A stretch of DNA of 63,735 nucleotides from Deltaproteobacteria bacterium (GCA_021815305.1 JAKAHC010000011.1:1-63735), one strand, 5' to 3'; counted from the first letter of the stretch, positions 8,380 through 17,352 are shown. Program-made: numbers and translations. The notes: generated by a model from the sequence alone, not told the origin.

Positions 8380-9084
8380 ATGAGCCGCGTCACATTCACG
8401 ATCGACGGGAAAACCGCCACGGCCGAGCAGGGGCAGACCATCCTCAAGGCGGCGGAAGCCGCGGGCGTCTACATCCCGCGGCTGTGCGCCTGCAAGGACC
8501 TCGTCCCCCACGGCAGCTGCCGCGTCTGCTCGGTGCGGGTGAACGGCCGCATCCAGGCGGCGTGCGTGCAGATCGTCACCGAGGGAGCGATCGTCGAAAA
8601 CGAGTCCGACGAGATCCGGGAATACCGGCGCAACATCATCGACATGCTCTTCGTGGAAGGGAACCATTTCTGCATGTTCTGCGAGAAGAGCGGCCACTGC
8701 GAGCTGCAGGCGCTCGCCTACCGGTTCGGGATCGCTGCACCCAGGTACCGGTACCTCTACCCGAAGCGGGAAATCGACCTCTCGCACCCGGATGTCTACC
8801 TGGACCACAACCGTTGCATCCTGTGCGGCCGCTGCGTACGGGCTTCCCAGGACCTGGACCACAAGAACGTCTTCCAGTTCGTCGAGCGCGGCTGCAGGAA
8901 ACGGCTGCAGGTCGACGGCGAGGCTCTCGCAGCCACCGACCTGCGGGTGACGGACGAGGCGGTCGCATCCTGTCCGGTGGGGGCCCTGATGAGGAAGCGC
9001 GTCGGCTATGCGGTGCCGGTGGGCCGGCGGCCCTACGATGAAATCCCGATCGGGAAGGACATCGAAAGCCCGGGAGAGGAATAG
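8380..9084 (+). CDS. hoxU: NAD-coupled [NiFe] hydrogenase, electron-transfer subunit HoxU
   Basis: A 234-residue iron-sulfur protein homologous to the N-terminal part of NuoG. A 2Fe-2S ferredoxin domain carries RLCACKDL, GSCRVCSV and a following Cys. The HxxxCxxCxxxxxC-type segment reads GNHFCMFCEKSGHCELQ, and CILCGRCVRA is the first half of a 4Fe-4S site completed by ASCPVGAL. It relays electrons between HoxF and HoxY. Start ATG 8380 is preceded by GGGAGG; the spacing to hoxF is 16 bases and hoxY starts one base after its stop. Confidence 0.94.
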   Translation: MSRVTFTIDGKTATAEQGQTILKAAEAAGVYIPRLCACKDLVPHGSCRVCSVRVNGRIQAACVQIVTEGAIVENESDEIREYRRNIIDMLFVEGNHFCMFCEKSGHCELQALAYRFGIAAPRYRYLYPKREIDLSHPDVYLDHNRCILCGRCVRASQDLDHKNVFQFVERGCRKRLQVDGEALAATDLRVTDEAVASCPVGALMRKRVGYAVPVGRRPYDEIPIGKDIESPGEE

Positions 9085-9085
9085 G

Positions 9086-9634
9086 ATGAGCAGCAAGGCG
9101 CGCATCGCGACCGTCAGCCTGGCGGGGTGTTTCGGTTGCCACATGTCCATCCTGGACATCGACCAGCGGATTCTTCAGCTGGCGGACCTCGTCGAGTTCG
9201 ACCGCTCCCCGATCAACGACTACAAGGATTTCCAGGGCCGCTGCGCCGTCGGCATCGTGGAGGGCGGGTGCTGCAACGAGGAGAACGTCCACGTGCTCGA
9301 ACGGTTCCGCAGGCAGTGCGACGTGCTGGTCTCCCTCGGGGATTGCGCCATCAACGGAGGCATCCCCGCGATGCGGAACAACATCCCCTTGCGCGAATGC
9401 CTCGAGGATGCCTACCTGAAATCGCCGGGAGTCTACAACCCCGCGGGGACCGTTCCGAACGATCCGGAACTCCCGCTTCTCCTGAACCGGCTGTACCCGT
9501 GCCACGAGGTCGTCAGGATCGACCATTTCATCCCGGGGTGCCCCCCCCCGGCGGACGCCATCTGGGACGCCCTGGTCGGGCTCCTTACGGGAAAGCCCGT
9601 GGCGCCCGTCTACAACCGCCTGAAGTACGACTAG
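9086..9634 (+). CDS. hoxY: NAD-coupled [NiFe] hydrogenase, small subunit HoxY
   Basis: A 182-residue small subunit of the short cytoplasmic type, with no Tat signal. It keeps the cysteines for the proximal 4Fe-4S cluster: AGCFGCHMS, VEGGCCNEEN, SLGDCAINGG and PGCPPPAD. It sits next to the NiFe centre in HoxH and passes electrons to HoxU. The GCPPP motif is encoded over a run of nine C (9541-9549). Start ATG 9086 follows AGAGGAATAGG. Confidence 0.94.
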   Translation: MSSKARIATVSLAGCFGCHMSILDIDQRILQLADLVEFDRSPINDYKDFQGRCAVGIVEGGCCNEENVHVLERFRRQCDVLVSLGDCAINGGIPAMRNNIPLRECLEDAYLKSPGVYNPAGTVPNDPELPLLLNRLYPCHEVVRIDHFIPGCPPPADAIWDALVGLLTGKPVAPVYNRLKYD

Positions 9635-9648
9635 GGGGGAACCGCACG

Positions 9649-11127
9649 ATGCCGACCAGTGAAACGATCCGGAAGCACACGATCCTCCCGCTGACCCGCG
9701 TCGAGGGGCACGGCAAGGTCACGATCCACAGGAACGGCGACGGGGAGGTGGAGCAGGCGAGGCTGCACATCGTCGAGTTCCGCGGTTTCGAACGCTTCAT
9801 CCTCGGCAGGCCCTATTGGGAAGTCCCGGTGATCGTGCAGCGCCTGTGCGGGATCTGCCCCGTAAGCCACCACCTGGCGGCGGCCAAAGCCATGGACCGG
9901 ATCGTGGGAGGCGAGCGGCTCACGCCCACCGCGGAGAAGATCCGGCGGCTCATGCACCACGGCCAGATGTTCCAGAGCCATGCCCTCCACTTCTTCCACC
10001 TCGCGAGCCCCGACTTCCTGTTCGGAACGGACGGCACGGCGGCGAGCGCGTTCAGCGCCCCCGTGGAACAGCGCAACGTGCTTGCGGTCGCGGCCAGGCA
10101 TCCGGACCTGGCGGTCCAGGGAGTGATGATGCGCCGGTACGGCCAGGAGATCATCCGGGCGACGGCCGGGAAGAAGATCCACGGGACCGGCGCCATCCCG
10201 GGCGGCGTGAACAAGAACCTTTCCCTGTCCGAGCGGGATGCGCTCCTGAGGGATGCCGGGCGGATGCTTGCGTGGGCCCGCGGCGCCCTGGCCATCGCCC
10301 GCGATTTCACCATGGACCATCTCGTCGAGCTCACCCCCTTCGGATCGTTCGACTCCAACCACCTGTCCCTGGTGCGCGGGGCGGACGGGGCCCTCGATCT
10401 CTACGACGGGGTTCTGCGCGCGGTGGACAAGGACGGCAACCGGCTCGTCGACGACGTGGACTACCAGCGGTATCTCGAGGTCGTCGGCGAGGAAGTGCGC
10501 CCCTGGTCGTACATGAAGTTTCCCTTCCTGAAGAAACTGGGGCCCGAGCAGGGCTGGTACCGGGTCGGGCCGCTGGCGCGGCTCAACACCTGCAGCTTCA
10601 TCGACACGCCCGAGGCGGAGGCGGCCCGCAGGACGTTTTTGTCGCTGACCAAGGGACGGCCGAACAACGTCACCATGTGCTATCACTGGGCGCGGATGAT
10701 CGAGCTTCTCCATTCCATCGAGAGCATACGGGTTCTCCTGGAGGACCCGGATCTCCAGGGAGAGGATCTGGTCGTCACCGGTCCGCGCCGCGAGGAAACG
10801 GTAGGCGTGATCGAAGCTCCGCGCGGGACGCTCTTCCATCACTACCGCGTGAACCGGAACGACGAGGTGACCCTGTGCAATCTCATCGTCTCCACCACCC
10901 ACAACAACGAGCCGATGAACCGCGCGGTCACCAGGGTGGCGAAAGACCATCTCCGCGGCGGAGACGGGATTCCCGAAGGGCTTCTGAACCACATCGAGGT
11001 GGCGATCCGGGCATACGATCCCTGCCTTTCCTGCGCAACGCACGCCGTGGGCGGAATGCCGCTGATCGTAGAGCTTCACGACGCCGACGGCGTCGTCGTG
11101 GACAGGCGGGTGCGCGGCGGCGGATAG
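9649..11127 (+). CDS. hoxH: NAD-coupled [NiFe] hydrogenase, large subunit HoxH
   Basis: A 492-residue catalytic subunit carrying the NiFe(CN)2CO site. The ligand motifs are RLCGICPVSHH (C67, C70) near the N-terminus and DPCLSCATH (C459, C462, H465) near the C-terminus. A 27-residue tail after H465 is the typical maturation extension removed by a protease such as the downstream HoxW. The order and motifs fit group 3d bidirectional hydrogenases, which couple H2 to NAD(P). No hyp maturation genes are in the window, so they must be elsewhere. Confidence 0.95.
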   Translation: MPTSETIRKHTILPLTRVEGHGKVTIHRNGDGEVEQARLHIVEFRGFERFILGRPYWEVPVIVQRLCGICPVSHHLAAAKAMDRIVGGERLTPTAEKIRRLMHHGQMFQSHALHFFHLASPDFLFGTDGTAASAFSAPVEQRNVLAVAARHPDLAVQGVMMRRYGQEIIRATAGKKIHGTGAIPGGVNKNLSLSERDALLRDAGRMLAWARGALAIARDFTMDHLVELTPFGSFDSNHLSLVRGADGALDLYDGVLRAVDKDGNRLVDDVDYQRYLEVVGEEVRPWSYMKFPFLKKLGPEQGWYRVGPLARLNTCSFIDTPEAEAARRTFLSLTKGRPNNVTMCYHWARMIELLHSIESIRVLLEDPDLQGEDLVVTGPRREETVGVIEAPRGTLFHHYRVNRNDEVTLCNLIVSTTHNNEPMNRAVTRVAKDHLRGGDGIPEGLLNHIEVAIRAYDPCLSCATHAVGGMPLIVELHDADGVVVDRRVRGGG

Positions 11128-11178
11128 GAGAGCCGCGCCTCCGTCCCGGTCCCGGGAACACCGGTCCGCGAGGGTGCC

Positions 11179-11694
11179 ATGACGGGGAAAAGGATACTGG
11201 TCATCGGGTACGGCAACCCGGGGAGGGCCGACGACGGCCTCGGCCCGGCGTTGGCCGAGCGGCTCGAAGCCCTGCGCATTCCGGGGGTCACCGTCGAGAC
11301 CGACTACCAGCTTTCGATCGAACATGCCGCGCTCGCCGCGGAGCACGACATCGTGATCTTCGCGGACGCGGACGCGAACGCCGGGGCCCCGTTCTACATC
11401 CGGCCGGTTTCGCCCATCCCGGCCGGAAGGTTCACTTCCCACAGCGTGGCGCCCGGCGAGGTTCTCCACATCGCCCGCTCCTGCTTCAACGCCTCTCCGG
11501 AGGGGTACCTGCTGGGGATGCGCGCCGTGGACCTCGGCCGGTTCGGGGAAGGCATGAGCGAAGGCGCCCGGGAGGGGCTCGGAGCCGCAATGGAATTTCT
11601 GCCGCGGTTCCTCGCCGGGAACGCGGATGACCGCGTGGCGGCCGGTCCGGAGCCACCGGCGGCGGGACCGCGACCAGGGATGCGGAAATGCTGA
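11179..11694 (+). CDS. hoxW: Hydrogenase maturation protease (HoxW/HyaD family)
   Basis: A 171-residue endopeptidase. The N-terminal VIGYGNPGRADDGLGP is the family motif, with the nickel-sensing acidic residue at its end; a second acidic site lies in IVIFADADA. It should cleave the HoxH C-terminal tail after nickel insertion. It follows hoxH by 51 bases. The last 30 or so residues are low-complexity, rich in Pro, Gly and Ala, and probably unstructured. Confidence 0.9.
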   Translation: MTGKRILVIGYGNPGRADDGLGPALAERLEALRIPGVTVETDYQLSIEHAALAAEHDIVIFADADANAGAPFYIRPVSPIPAGRFTSHSVAPGEVLHIARSCFNASPEGYLLGMRAVDLGRFGEGMSEGAREGLGAAMEFLPRFLAGNADDRVAAGPEPPAAGPRPGMRKC

Positions 11695-11716
11695 TATGAT
11701 CGGACGGAGGCACAGC

Positions 11717-12109
11717 ATGCGGAACGGAAAGTTCGTCGTTCTCTGCGTCGATGACGACCCGGATGTCCTGGCGTCCCTGAAAGTCGTTCTGGAATCCGGG
11801 GGGTACGCGGTGGTGACGGCTCCCGACGCGAAGGAGGGGCTCCAAACCTTCCGGGGGGCCAGGCCCGATCTCGTCATACTGGACCTGATGATGGAGGAGA
11901 TCGACGCGGGGGCGCGGCTGGCGAAGGAGATGCGGGAACTGGACCGAGGGGTGCCCATCTTCATGCTCAGCTCCACCGGCGATTATCTCCAGGGGGCGAC
12001 CGACATCGACGGCCTCGGCCTGGCGGGCGTGTTCCAGAAGCCGGTCGATCCGAAAATCCTCCTGGGGCTCCTGCGGGCGAAGCTGAAAGTTCCGGGACCC
12101 GCATCGTGA
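11717..12109 (+). CDS. Single-domain response regulator
   Basis: A 130-residue CheY-like receiver without an output domain. It has the acidic pocket VDDDPD, the phosphoacceptor Asp in LVILDLMM, the switch Ser in LSSTG, and the Lys in FQKPVDP. It probably signals by protein contact. The start ATG 11717 follows ACGGAGG; an upstream in-frame ATG at 11699 has no such site. It overlaps the histidine kinase gene by 4 bases and follows hoxW closely, so a role in hydrogen or redox sensing is plausible but inferred from context only. Confidence 0.88.
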   Translation: MRNGKFVVLCVDDDPDVLASLKVVLESGGYAVVTAPDAKEGLQTFRGARPDLVILDLMMEEIDAGARLAKEMRELDRGVPIFMLSSTGDYLQGATDIDGLGLAGVFQKPVDPKILLGLLRAKLKVPGPAS

Positions 12110-13980
12110 GACGGGATCCGTCCCCGCGGGCGGGACCGAGGATGGATCCGGCGGCCGTCGAGCCCGTTGTCCTGCCGCTCGACAAGGAGCTGCAGGAGCG
12201 GATCGACTGGTTCATCCGGTTGCGCTGGCTGGCGGGCATCGCCATCCTCGCGGGGACCGGTTTCGCCCCCCGCCTCCTGGGAATACCGCTCCCGTTCCTC
12301 CCGCTTTGTCTCGTCGGATTCGCGGTCCTGTCCTATAACCTGGTCCTTCACGTCAACCGGCACGGGATCGCCGCCGCGCCTTCCCGGTTGCGGCGGGCGA
12401 TCCACCTGCAGATCGCCTTCGACTGGGCGGCCCTGACCTGCACGGTGTACCTGACCGGCGGCATCGGCAGCCCGGTCAGCCTCGGATACGGTTTCCATCT
12501 CATCATCGGCTCCATCCTGCTTTCGCGCAGGGCCTGTTACCTGCTGGCTTTCGGGGCGAGCCTCCTCCTGGGTGCCCTTGCGATGGCGACGGCATTCACC
12601 CCATTCCTTGCGCACACTCCCGTCCTGGGCGGCACGGCGGCGGATTCGACCGGCCTGCTGAAGATCTGGATGGGCCTCACGTTCTTCTTTTTCGTGACGG
12701 CATACCTGGCCACCTCCATCACGGCGCGGCTGCGGGAGAAGGAGGAAGCCCTGTCCCGGTCGAGCAGGGCGTTGAACCGCTCCTGCCAGGAGATGGAGTC
12801 GCTGTACAGGATCGGGCAGCTGGTGAACTCCACGCTGGATCTGGACGAGGTCCTGCGCCTGGTCGCCGAGAACACCACACGGCTGTTCGGAGCGAAGGCG
12901 TGCTTCCTGCGGCTCTTCGACAGGAGCGGAAAGAAGCTGTCCATCGGGGGCTCGTACGGCGTGAGCCAGGCCTACATCAACAAGGGGCCGGTGGAGGTGG
13001 AGAAGAGCTCGGTCGATTCCGAGGTCTTGAAGGGGATGACGATCCAGGTCGAGGACGTGACGGAAGACAGCCGGTTCCAGTACCGCGAGGAGGCCCGGCG
13101 CGAGGGACTCCGTTCGATGCTTTCCTGTCCGATCCGGGCGAAGAACCGCACGCTCGGTGTCATCCGGGTCTACACGGGGGAGCCGCACGTGTTCAGCGAA
13201 CCGGAGCAGCGGCTGCTCGAGAACCTCGCGAATCTCGGCGCCCTCGCCCTGCAGAACGCCCACACCTTCCGGGAGATGCGGGCGCTGGACCAGGAGCGGG
13301 TCTGGTTCGCCCGCACGACGCACCATCAGCTCCGGGCCCCGCTCGCCGCCGCCCAGGGGGCGATCGAGGCCCTGCCTTTCGCGGGACCGCTGAACCAGGC
13401 GCAACAGGATCTGCTCGCCCGCGCCAGGCGCAGGATCCAGGATTCCTTCGACACGGTCCGCGATCTCCTGGACTCGGCTGCCGCGCATCGCTTCCAGGAA
13501 CCGGATGCGTTGGAACCCGTCCGCATGCCGGAGTCGATTCGGCGGGTCATCGACACGGCCCGGGAACAGGCGCGCGCCAAGGGCCTTTCCTTCGTCGAGG
13601 AACTGGATGGGGAAGACTGCCTCCTGCTTGCCGAGCCCGGCGACCTGGAGAAGATCTTCTCCAATCTTCTGACCAACGCGGTGAACTACACCTTTTCCGG
13701 AAAGGTCGTCTTCGGCATGCGCCGGGGAAACGGCTGGGTCGAGGCATGGGTGGGGGACACGGGAATCGGCATCGAGAAGGAGGAGATGGCCCGGATATTC
13801 AACGGTTTCTACAGGACCGCGGCCGCCAAGGCCACCGGGGTGGCCGGAACCGGGCTGGGACTTTCCATCGTGGCGCGGCTGGTGCAGAGGGTGGGAGGGA
13901 CCCTCTCGGTGGACAGCGAGCCCGGCAAAGGGTCGCGGTTCATCGTTCGCCTCCCCATGGCGAACCCGGTGACCCCCTGA
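12106..13980 (+). CDS. Membrane sensor histidine kinase with GAF domain
   Basis: A 624-residue kinase. Residues 30-210 contain about six hydrophobic segments, followed by a short coiled coil, a GAF domain (about 230-395), the phospho-histidine box HHQLRAPLAAAQGAIEAL, and a HATPase domain with N box NLLTNAVNY, G1 DTGIG and G2 GTGLGLSIV. It probably phosphorylates the adjacent response regulator, to which it is translationally coupled (GTGA overlap, GTG start). The signal is unknown; a GAF domain can bind a small ligand or haem. Confidence 0.9.
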   Translation: MRRDPSPRAGPRMDPAAVEPVVLPLDKELQERIDWFIRLRWLAGIAILAGTGFAPRLLGIPLPFLPLCLVGFAVLSYNLVLHVNRHGIAAAPSRLRRAIHLQIAFDWAALTCTVYLTGGIGSPVSLGYGFHLIIGSILLSRRACYLLAFGASLLLGALAMATAFTPFLAHTPVLGGTAADSTGLLKIWMGLTFFFFVTAYLATSITARLREKEEALSRSSRALNRSCQEMESLYRIGQLVNSTLDLDEVLRLVAENTTRLFGAKACFLRLFDRSGKKLSIGGSYGVSQAYINKGPVEVEKSSVDSEVLKGMTIQVEDVTEDSRFQYREEARREGLRSMLSCPIRAKNRTLGVIRVYTGEPHVFSEPEQRLLENLANLGALALQNAHTFREMRALDQERVWFARTTHHQLRAPLAAAQGAIEALPFAGPLNQAQQDLLARARRRIQDSFDTVRDLLDSAAAHRFQEPDALEPVRMPESIRRVIDTAREQARAKGLSFVEELDGEDCLLLAEPGDLEKIFSNLLTNAVNYTFSGKVVFGMRRGNGWVEAWVGDTGIGIEKEEMARIFNGFYRTAAAKATGVAGTGLGLSIVARLVQRVGGTLSVDSEPGKGSRFIVRLPMANPVTP

Positions 13981-14078
13981 CCCATTGCGTTCCGCGGGCG
14001 GATCATGCAACCCGTGGATTCCATCCCGCATCTGAAGGCAACGGAGCCCATTCCCCATTGCCGAAGGAGGCAGTGAAC

Positions 14079-15128
14079 ATGCTGAAGACCGCCGCGTACG
14101 CCGCATTTTCCCCCACGACGCCGCTTGCGCCGCATACCATCGAACGCAGGGAGCCCGGACCGCACGACGTGCAGATCGACATCCGCTACTGCGGGGTTTG
14201 CCACTCCGACATCCACCAGGTGCGGGACGAGTGGGGAGGCTCCATCTTTCCGATGGTCCCGGGACACGAGATCGTGGGCACCGTGGTCCGTGTGGGGAAC
14301 GGGGCCGGAAAATGGAAGGTGGGCGATATCGTCGGTGTCGGCTGCTTCGTCGATTCCTGCCGGGAATGCGAGGCGTGCCGGGAAGGCGAGGAGCAATACT
14401 GCGCGGAGGGGATGACCCTGACGTACAACGCGTATGAGCGCGACCGCAAGACGCCCACCTTCGGAGGCTACTCCACGCGCATCACCGTAAACGAGGATTA
14501 CGTCCTGCGCATCCCGGCGGGGTTGCCGCTGGAGCGCACCGCGCCGCTCCTTTGCGCCGGCATCACCACCTACTCCCCGCTGCGGCGGTTCGGCGTCAAG
14601 GCGGGCGACAGCGTCGGCGTGGTGGGACTCGGTGGCCTCGGTCACATGGGCGTGAAGCTCGCCAGGGCGTTGGGGGCGAAGGTCACCGTGCTCAGCCATT
14701 CGCAGAACAAGCGCGGCGATGCGCTGCAACTCGGTGCGGACGACTTTGTCGCGACCCGCGACGAGAAGGTGTTCAAGAAAAACGCGGGCCGCTTCGACTT
14801 CCTCCTCGACACGGTCTCCGCAAGGCACGACTACAACGACTACCTGAACCTGCTGCGCCGCGACGGGACGATGGTCCTGGTGGGGGTGCCCGAGCCGACG
14901 GCGCTCTCCGCGGGGTCGCTGATCTTCGGGCGGAGAAGGCTCGCCGGCTCGCTCATCGGGGGGATCCGCGAAACCCAGGAGATGCTCGATTTCTGCGCCG
15001 CGCACGGCGTCGCCTCCGACGTGGAGGTGATCCCCATCCAGGGGATCAACGAGGCGTACGACCGCGTGGTCCGGAGCGACGTGCGGTACCGCTTCGTCGT
15101 CGATATCGCAAGCCTGAAGAAGCCCTGA
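14079..15128 (+). CDS. Zinc-dependent NAD(P) alcohol dehydrogenase (YahK/AdhC-like)
   Basis: A 349-residue medium-chain dehydrogenase. The catalytic zinc site is CGVCHSDIHQ and GHEIVG, the structural zinc site uses the cysteines of DSCRECEACREGEEQYC, and the Rossmann motif is GLGGLGHMGVK. It belongs to the cinnamyl alcohol dehydrogenase-like group that reduces aldehydes with NADPH. The start ATG 14079 is preceded by GAAGGAGG. It stands alone after the sensor kinase; the physiological substrate is unknown. Confidence 0.9.
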   Translation: MLKTAAYAAFSPTTPLAPHTIERREPGPHDVQIDIRYCGVCHSDIHQVRDEWGGSIFPMVPGHEIVGTVVRVGNGAGKWKVGDIVGVGCFVDSCRECEACREGEEQYCAEGMTLTYNAYERDRKTPTFGGYSTRITVNEDYVLRIPAGLPLERTAPLLCAGITTYSPLRRFGVKAGDSVGVVGLGGLGHMGVKLARALGAKVTVLSHSQNKRGDALQLGADDFVATRDEKVFKKNAGRFDFLLDTVSARHDYNDYLNLLRRDGTMVLVGVPEPTALSAGSLIFGRRRLAGSLIGGIRETQEMLDFCAAHGVASDVEVIPIQGINEAYDRVVRSDVRYRFVVDIASLKKP

Positions 15129-15179
15129 CGCCGGGTCCCGACGGAGGGAACGGAGGCCCGTCGGCGGAGGATTCCATGT

Positions 15180-15267
15180 TGGTGCCCGGGGCGGGAATCG
15201 AACCCGCACGGCTTGTTCAGCCTCGGGATTTTAAGTCCCGTGCGTCTGCCAGTTCCGCCACCCGGGC
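15180..15267 (-). tRNA. tRNA-Leu (UAA)
   Basis: A class II tRNA of 88 bases with a long variable arm. The acceptor GCCCGGG (15267-15261) pairs with CCCGGGC, the anticodon stem CGGGA/TCCCG encloses a loop with anticodon TAA, the T-loop is TTCGATT, and CCA is encoded at 15182-15180. Confidence 0.97.
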
Positions 15268-15324
15268 GCACCACCACCATGCCACAAGAACGCCCGCGTT
15301 TCTACAGGAGGGGGATGCGCGAAC

Positions 15325-15356
15325 GGGGACGTCCCTGCCCAGGCAGGACCGTCCCC
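15325..15356. repeat. GGGGACG palindrome between two tRNA genes
   Basis: GGGGACG (15325-15331) pairs with CGTCCCC (15350-15356); the inner arms TCCCTGCC and GGCAGGA also pair with one bulge, leaving a two-base loop. It lacks a T-tract. The GGGGACGT core matches the REP-like array at 48.4 kb, so it may be a solitary member of that family. Confidence 0.55.
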
Positions 15357-15372
15357 GCTCTCGGTCGGGAAA

Positions 15373-15447
15373 TGGAGGCGGCACCCGGATTCGAACCGGG
15401 GGATAAAGGATTTGCAGTCCTCTGCCTTACCACTTGGCTATGCCGCC
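15373..15447 (-). tRNA. tRNA-Cys (GCA)
   Basis: A 75-base cloverleaf with acceptor GGCGGCA/TGCCGCC, anticodon GCA in loop CTGCAAA, T-loop TTCGAAT and encoded CCA. It lies upstream of tRNA-Leu on the same strand, with a GGGGACG hairpin between them. Confidence 0.97.
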
Positions 15448-15504
15448 GCACGAAAGAGCCGAAGAGACCGGGAAAAAAGCCGGAGATACCCGGATACAAG
15501 GAGA

Positions 15505-15533
15505 ATTATATGCGACCGGTTCCCGCGAAAATC
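15505..15533 (-). promoter_or_regulatory. Promoter candidate for tRNA-Cys
   Basis: A perfect TATAAT (15510-15505, minus strand) lies 57 bases before the tRNA. A weak -35, GATTTT (15533-15528), is 17 bases upstream. It overlaps the 3' side of the preceding minus-strand gene region. Confidence 0.4.
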
Positions 15534-15544
15534 CACCCCAATCC

Positions 15545-16237
15545 TCACGGGGCGGGCGACAATCCGTTGCCCTTCACGAACGCGATGATCTCCATGGACG
15601 GCATCCACCGCGAGACGCCGGGGCGTGCGCCGTCCGCCTTCCCGTCCTCCGGCGCCCCGGCAACGGAACGGAGGTGCATGCCGAACACTTCGCCCGACGC
15701 GACGAAGCCGGGGCATCCGGAGGCGTCCCCGTACATCGGGGAGTCCGTCTCGTAATACCCTGCCGCATCCCCGTCCCCGCCGTTCGCGCCGACGAAGGCG
15801 GAGATGTTCCCTCCCTGGAACAGCTCGATGAGCGAGACGCCGATCCGGGGCGCGGCGCCCACCGCAATCCGCGGAAAGCCGGAAGCCCCGCACGGCGTGC
15901 CGACCGGCACCGGACCGGGGAGCATCCTCAGGCTGGCGGCGGAGCGCGGCGCGTGAATCCGGAGCAGCGCGATGTCGTTGCGGGGGTCCACCGCGAGCAG
16001 CACCGCCGTTTCCGCCTTCTTCCCGATGTCCGGGGCGCGGATCACCGCAACTTCCGCGCGGGGCGGCCCGCCCGCGTCTGTTTCGCCGCGCACCGCACGG
16101 GCCGTCGTCACCAGGAGCCCCGGTGCCGCCGCAAAGCCCGTCCCGGCCGCGGGAGTGATGACGTTTTCCCGCGCGGAAGCGGGTGCGAGGACCGCGTAGA
16201 TCGCCTCGCGGTTCGCCATGCACGATCTGCTGAACAT
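15545..16237 (-). CDS. Trypsin-like serine protease fold protein, probably inactive
   Basis: A 230-residue cytoplasmic-looking protein without a signal peptide. The fold markers are GTGFAAAPGLLVTTARAV, NDIALLRI and DASGCPGFVASGEVFGMHL, which align with the His, Asp and Ser regions of trypsin-like peptidases (Trypsin_2 type). The Asp and Ser positions are kept, but the expected TxAHxV histidine is Arg, so normal proteolysis is unlikely. The start ATG 16237 follows GGAGAGG. It is flanked by tRNA-Cys and a divergent sugar-metabolism operon; its role is unknown. Confidence 0.7.
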   Translation of the reverse strand: MFSRSCMANREAIYAVLAPASARENVITPAAGTGFAAAPGLLVTTARAVRGETDAGGPPRAEVAVIRAPDIGKKAETAVLLAVDPRNDIALLRIHAPRSAASLRMLPGPVPVGTPCGASGFPRIAVGAAPRIGVSLIELFQGGNISAFVGANGGDGDAAGYYETDSPMYGDASGCPGFVASGEVFGMHLRSVAGAPEDGKADGARPGVSRWMPSMEIIAFVKGNGLSPAP

Positions 16238-16362
16238 GATGCCTCTCCAATGGGTTCCGCATCGAACCCGCGACTTGAAAACGATTCCGGGATCTTACCG
16301 GTTCTGCGATAGTATGAAAAGGGAAACGCGGGGGTGGTATCCAGAACCGGGAGGTGAAAAGA

Positions 16363-17352
16363 TTGCCACGGACCGTGTTCGTCACAGGCGCCGCCGGTTT
16401 CATCGGCTCCCACGTCTCGGAAACGCTGCTCTCCCGCGGGGACCGGGTCCACGGCCTCGACAACTTCGATCCGTTCTACGCGAGATCCGTCAAGGAGAGG
16501 AACCTCGAGGGGCTTCTCCGCGAGCCGGGATTCACCTTCACCGAGGGCGACATCCGGGATGCGCCGGCGCTTGCGCGGTGGGGCGGCGGCGCGCGTGCCG
16601 ACGTGCTGATCCACCTGGCGGCCAAGGCGGGGGTGCGGCCGTCGGTCGCCGATCCCGCGGGGTACGCGGACGTCAACGTGCACGGCACCATCCGCGTCCT
16701 CGAGTGGGCGCGGGAGCGGGGGGTCCGAAGGGTTCTCTTCGCGTCCTCATCCTCCGTCTACGGCGGGAACGAGAAGGTGCCGTTCTCGGAGGACGACTTC
16801 GTCGACCGGCCGGTGAGCCCTTACGCCGCGACGAAGAAGGCGGGCGAACTTCTCTGCCACACCTACTGCCACTTGTACGCGATGAACATCGTTTCGCTGC
16901 GCTTCTTCACGGTGTACGGGCCGAGGCAGCGCCCGGAGATGGCCATCCACAAGTTCACCCGGCGGATCTTCGAAGGGAAGGAGATCGAGCTGTACGGGGA
17001 CGGGTCCGCCCGCCGGGACTACACCTACATCGACGACATCGTTTCCGGCGTGCTGGGGGCGCTCTCCGCGCCCGCCGGCTACAGGGTGTACAACCTCGGG
17101 GAGTCCGGGACGATCTCCCTGACCGATCTCGTGGGGTTGCTGGAGCGGGCATGCGGGCGGAGCGCGAAACGCCGTCATCTCCCCCCCCAGCAGGGCGATG
17201 TCCCTGTTACGTTCGCCGACGTCTCCCGGGCGCGGGCGGAGATCGGCTATGACCCCCGTGTTTCCATCGAAAAGGGCGTGGGACGGTTCGTCGAATGGTA
17301 CCGCGAACAGGCAGACGGCTTGGAAAGCCGGGAAGGGAGGGGTGTCCGATGA
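16363..17352 (+). CDS. NAD-dependent sugar epimerase (UDP-glucuronate 4-epimerase-like)
   Basis: A 329-residue extended short-chain dehydrogenase. It has the NAD motif TGAAGFIGSH, the substrate Ser in FASSSSVYG, the catalytic Tyr-Lys pair SPYAATKKAGE, and RFFTVYGPRQRPEMA typical of UDP-glucuronate/UDP-galacturonate epimerases. It should supply galacturonate units for surface polysaccharide. Start chosen at TTG 16363, five bases after the strong ribosome site GGAGGTGA; an in-frame GTG at 16354 lies inside that site. It overlaps the next gene by 4 bases (ATGA). Confidence 0.88.
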   Translation: MPRTVFVTGAAGFIGSHVSETLLSRGDRVHGLDNFDPFYARSVKERNLEGLLREPGFTFTEGDIRDAPALARWGGGARADVLIHLAAKAGVRPSVADPAGYADVNVHGTIRVLEWARERGVRRVLFASSSSVYGGNEKVPFSEDDFVDRPVSPYAATKKAGELLCHTYCHLYAMNIVSLRFFTVYGPRQRPEMAIHKFTRRIFEGKEIELYGDGSARRDYTYIDDIVSGVLGALSAPAGYRVYNLGESGTISLTDLVGLLERACGRSAKRRHLPPQQGDVPVTFADVSRARAEIGYDPRVSIEKGVGRFVEWYREQADGLESREGRGVR

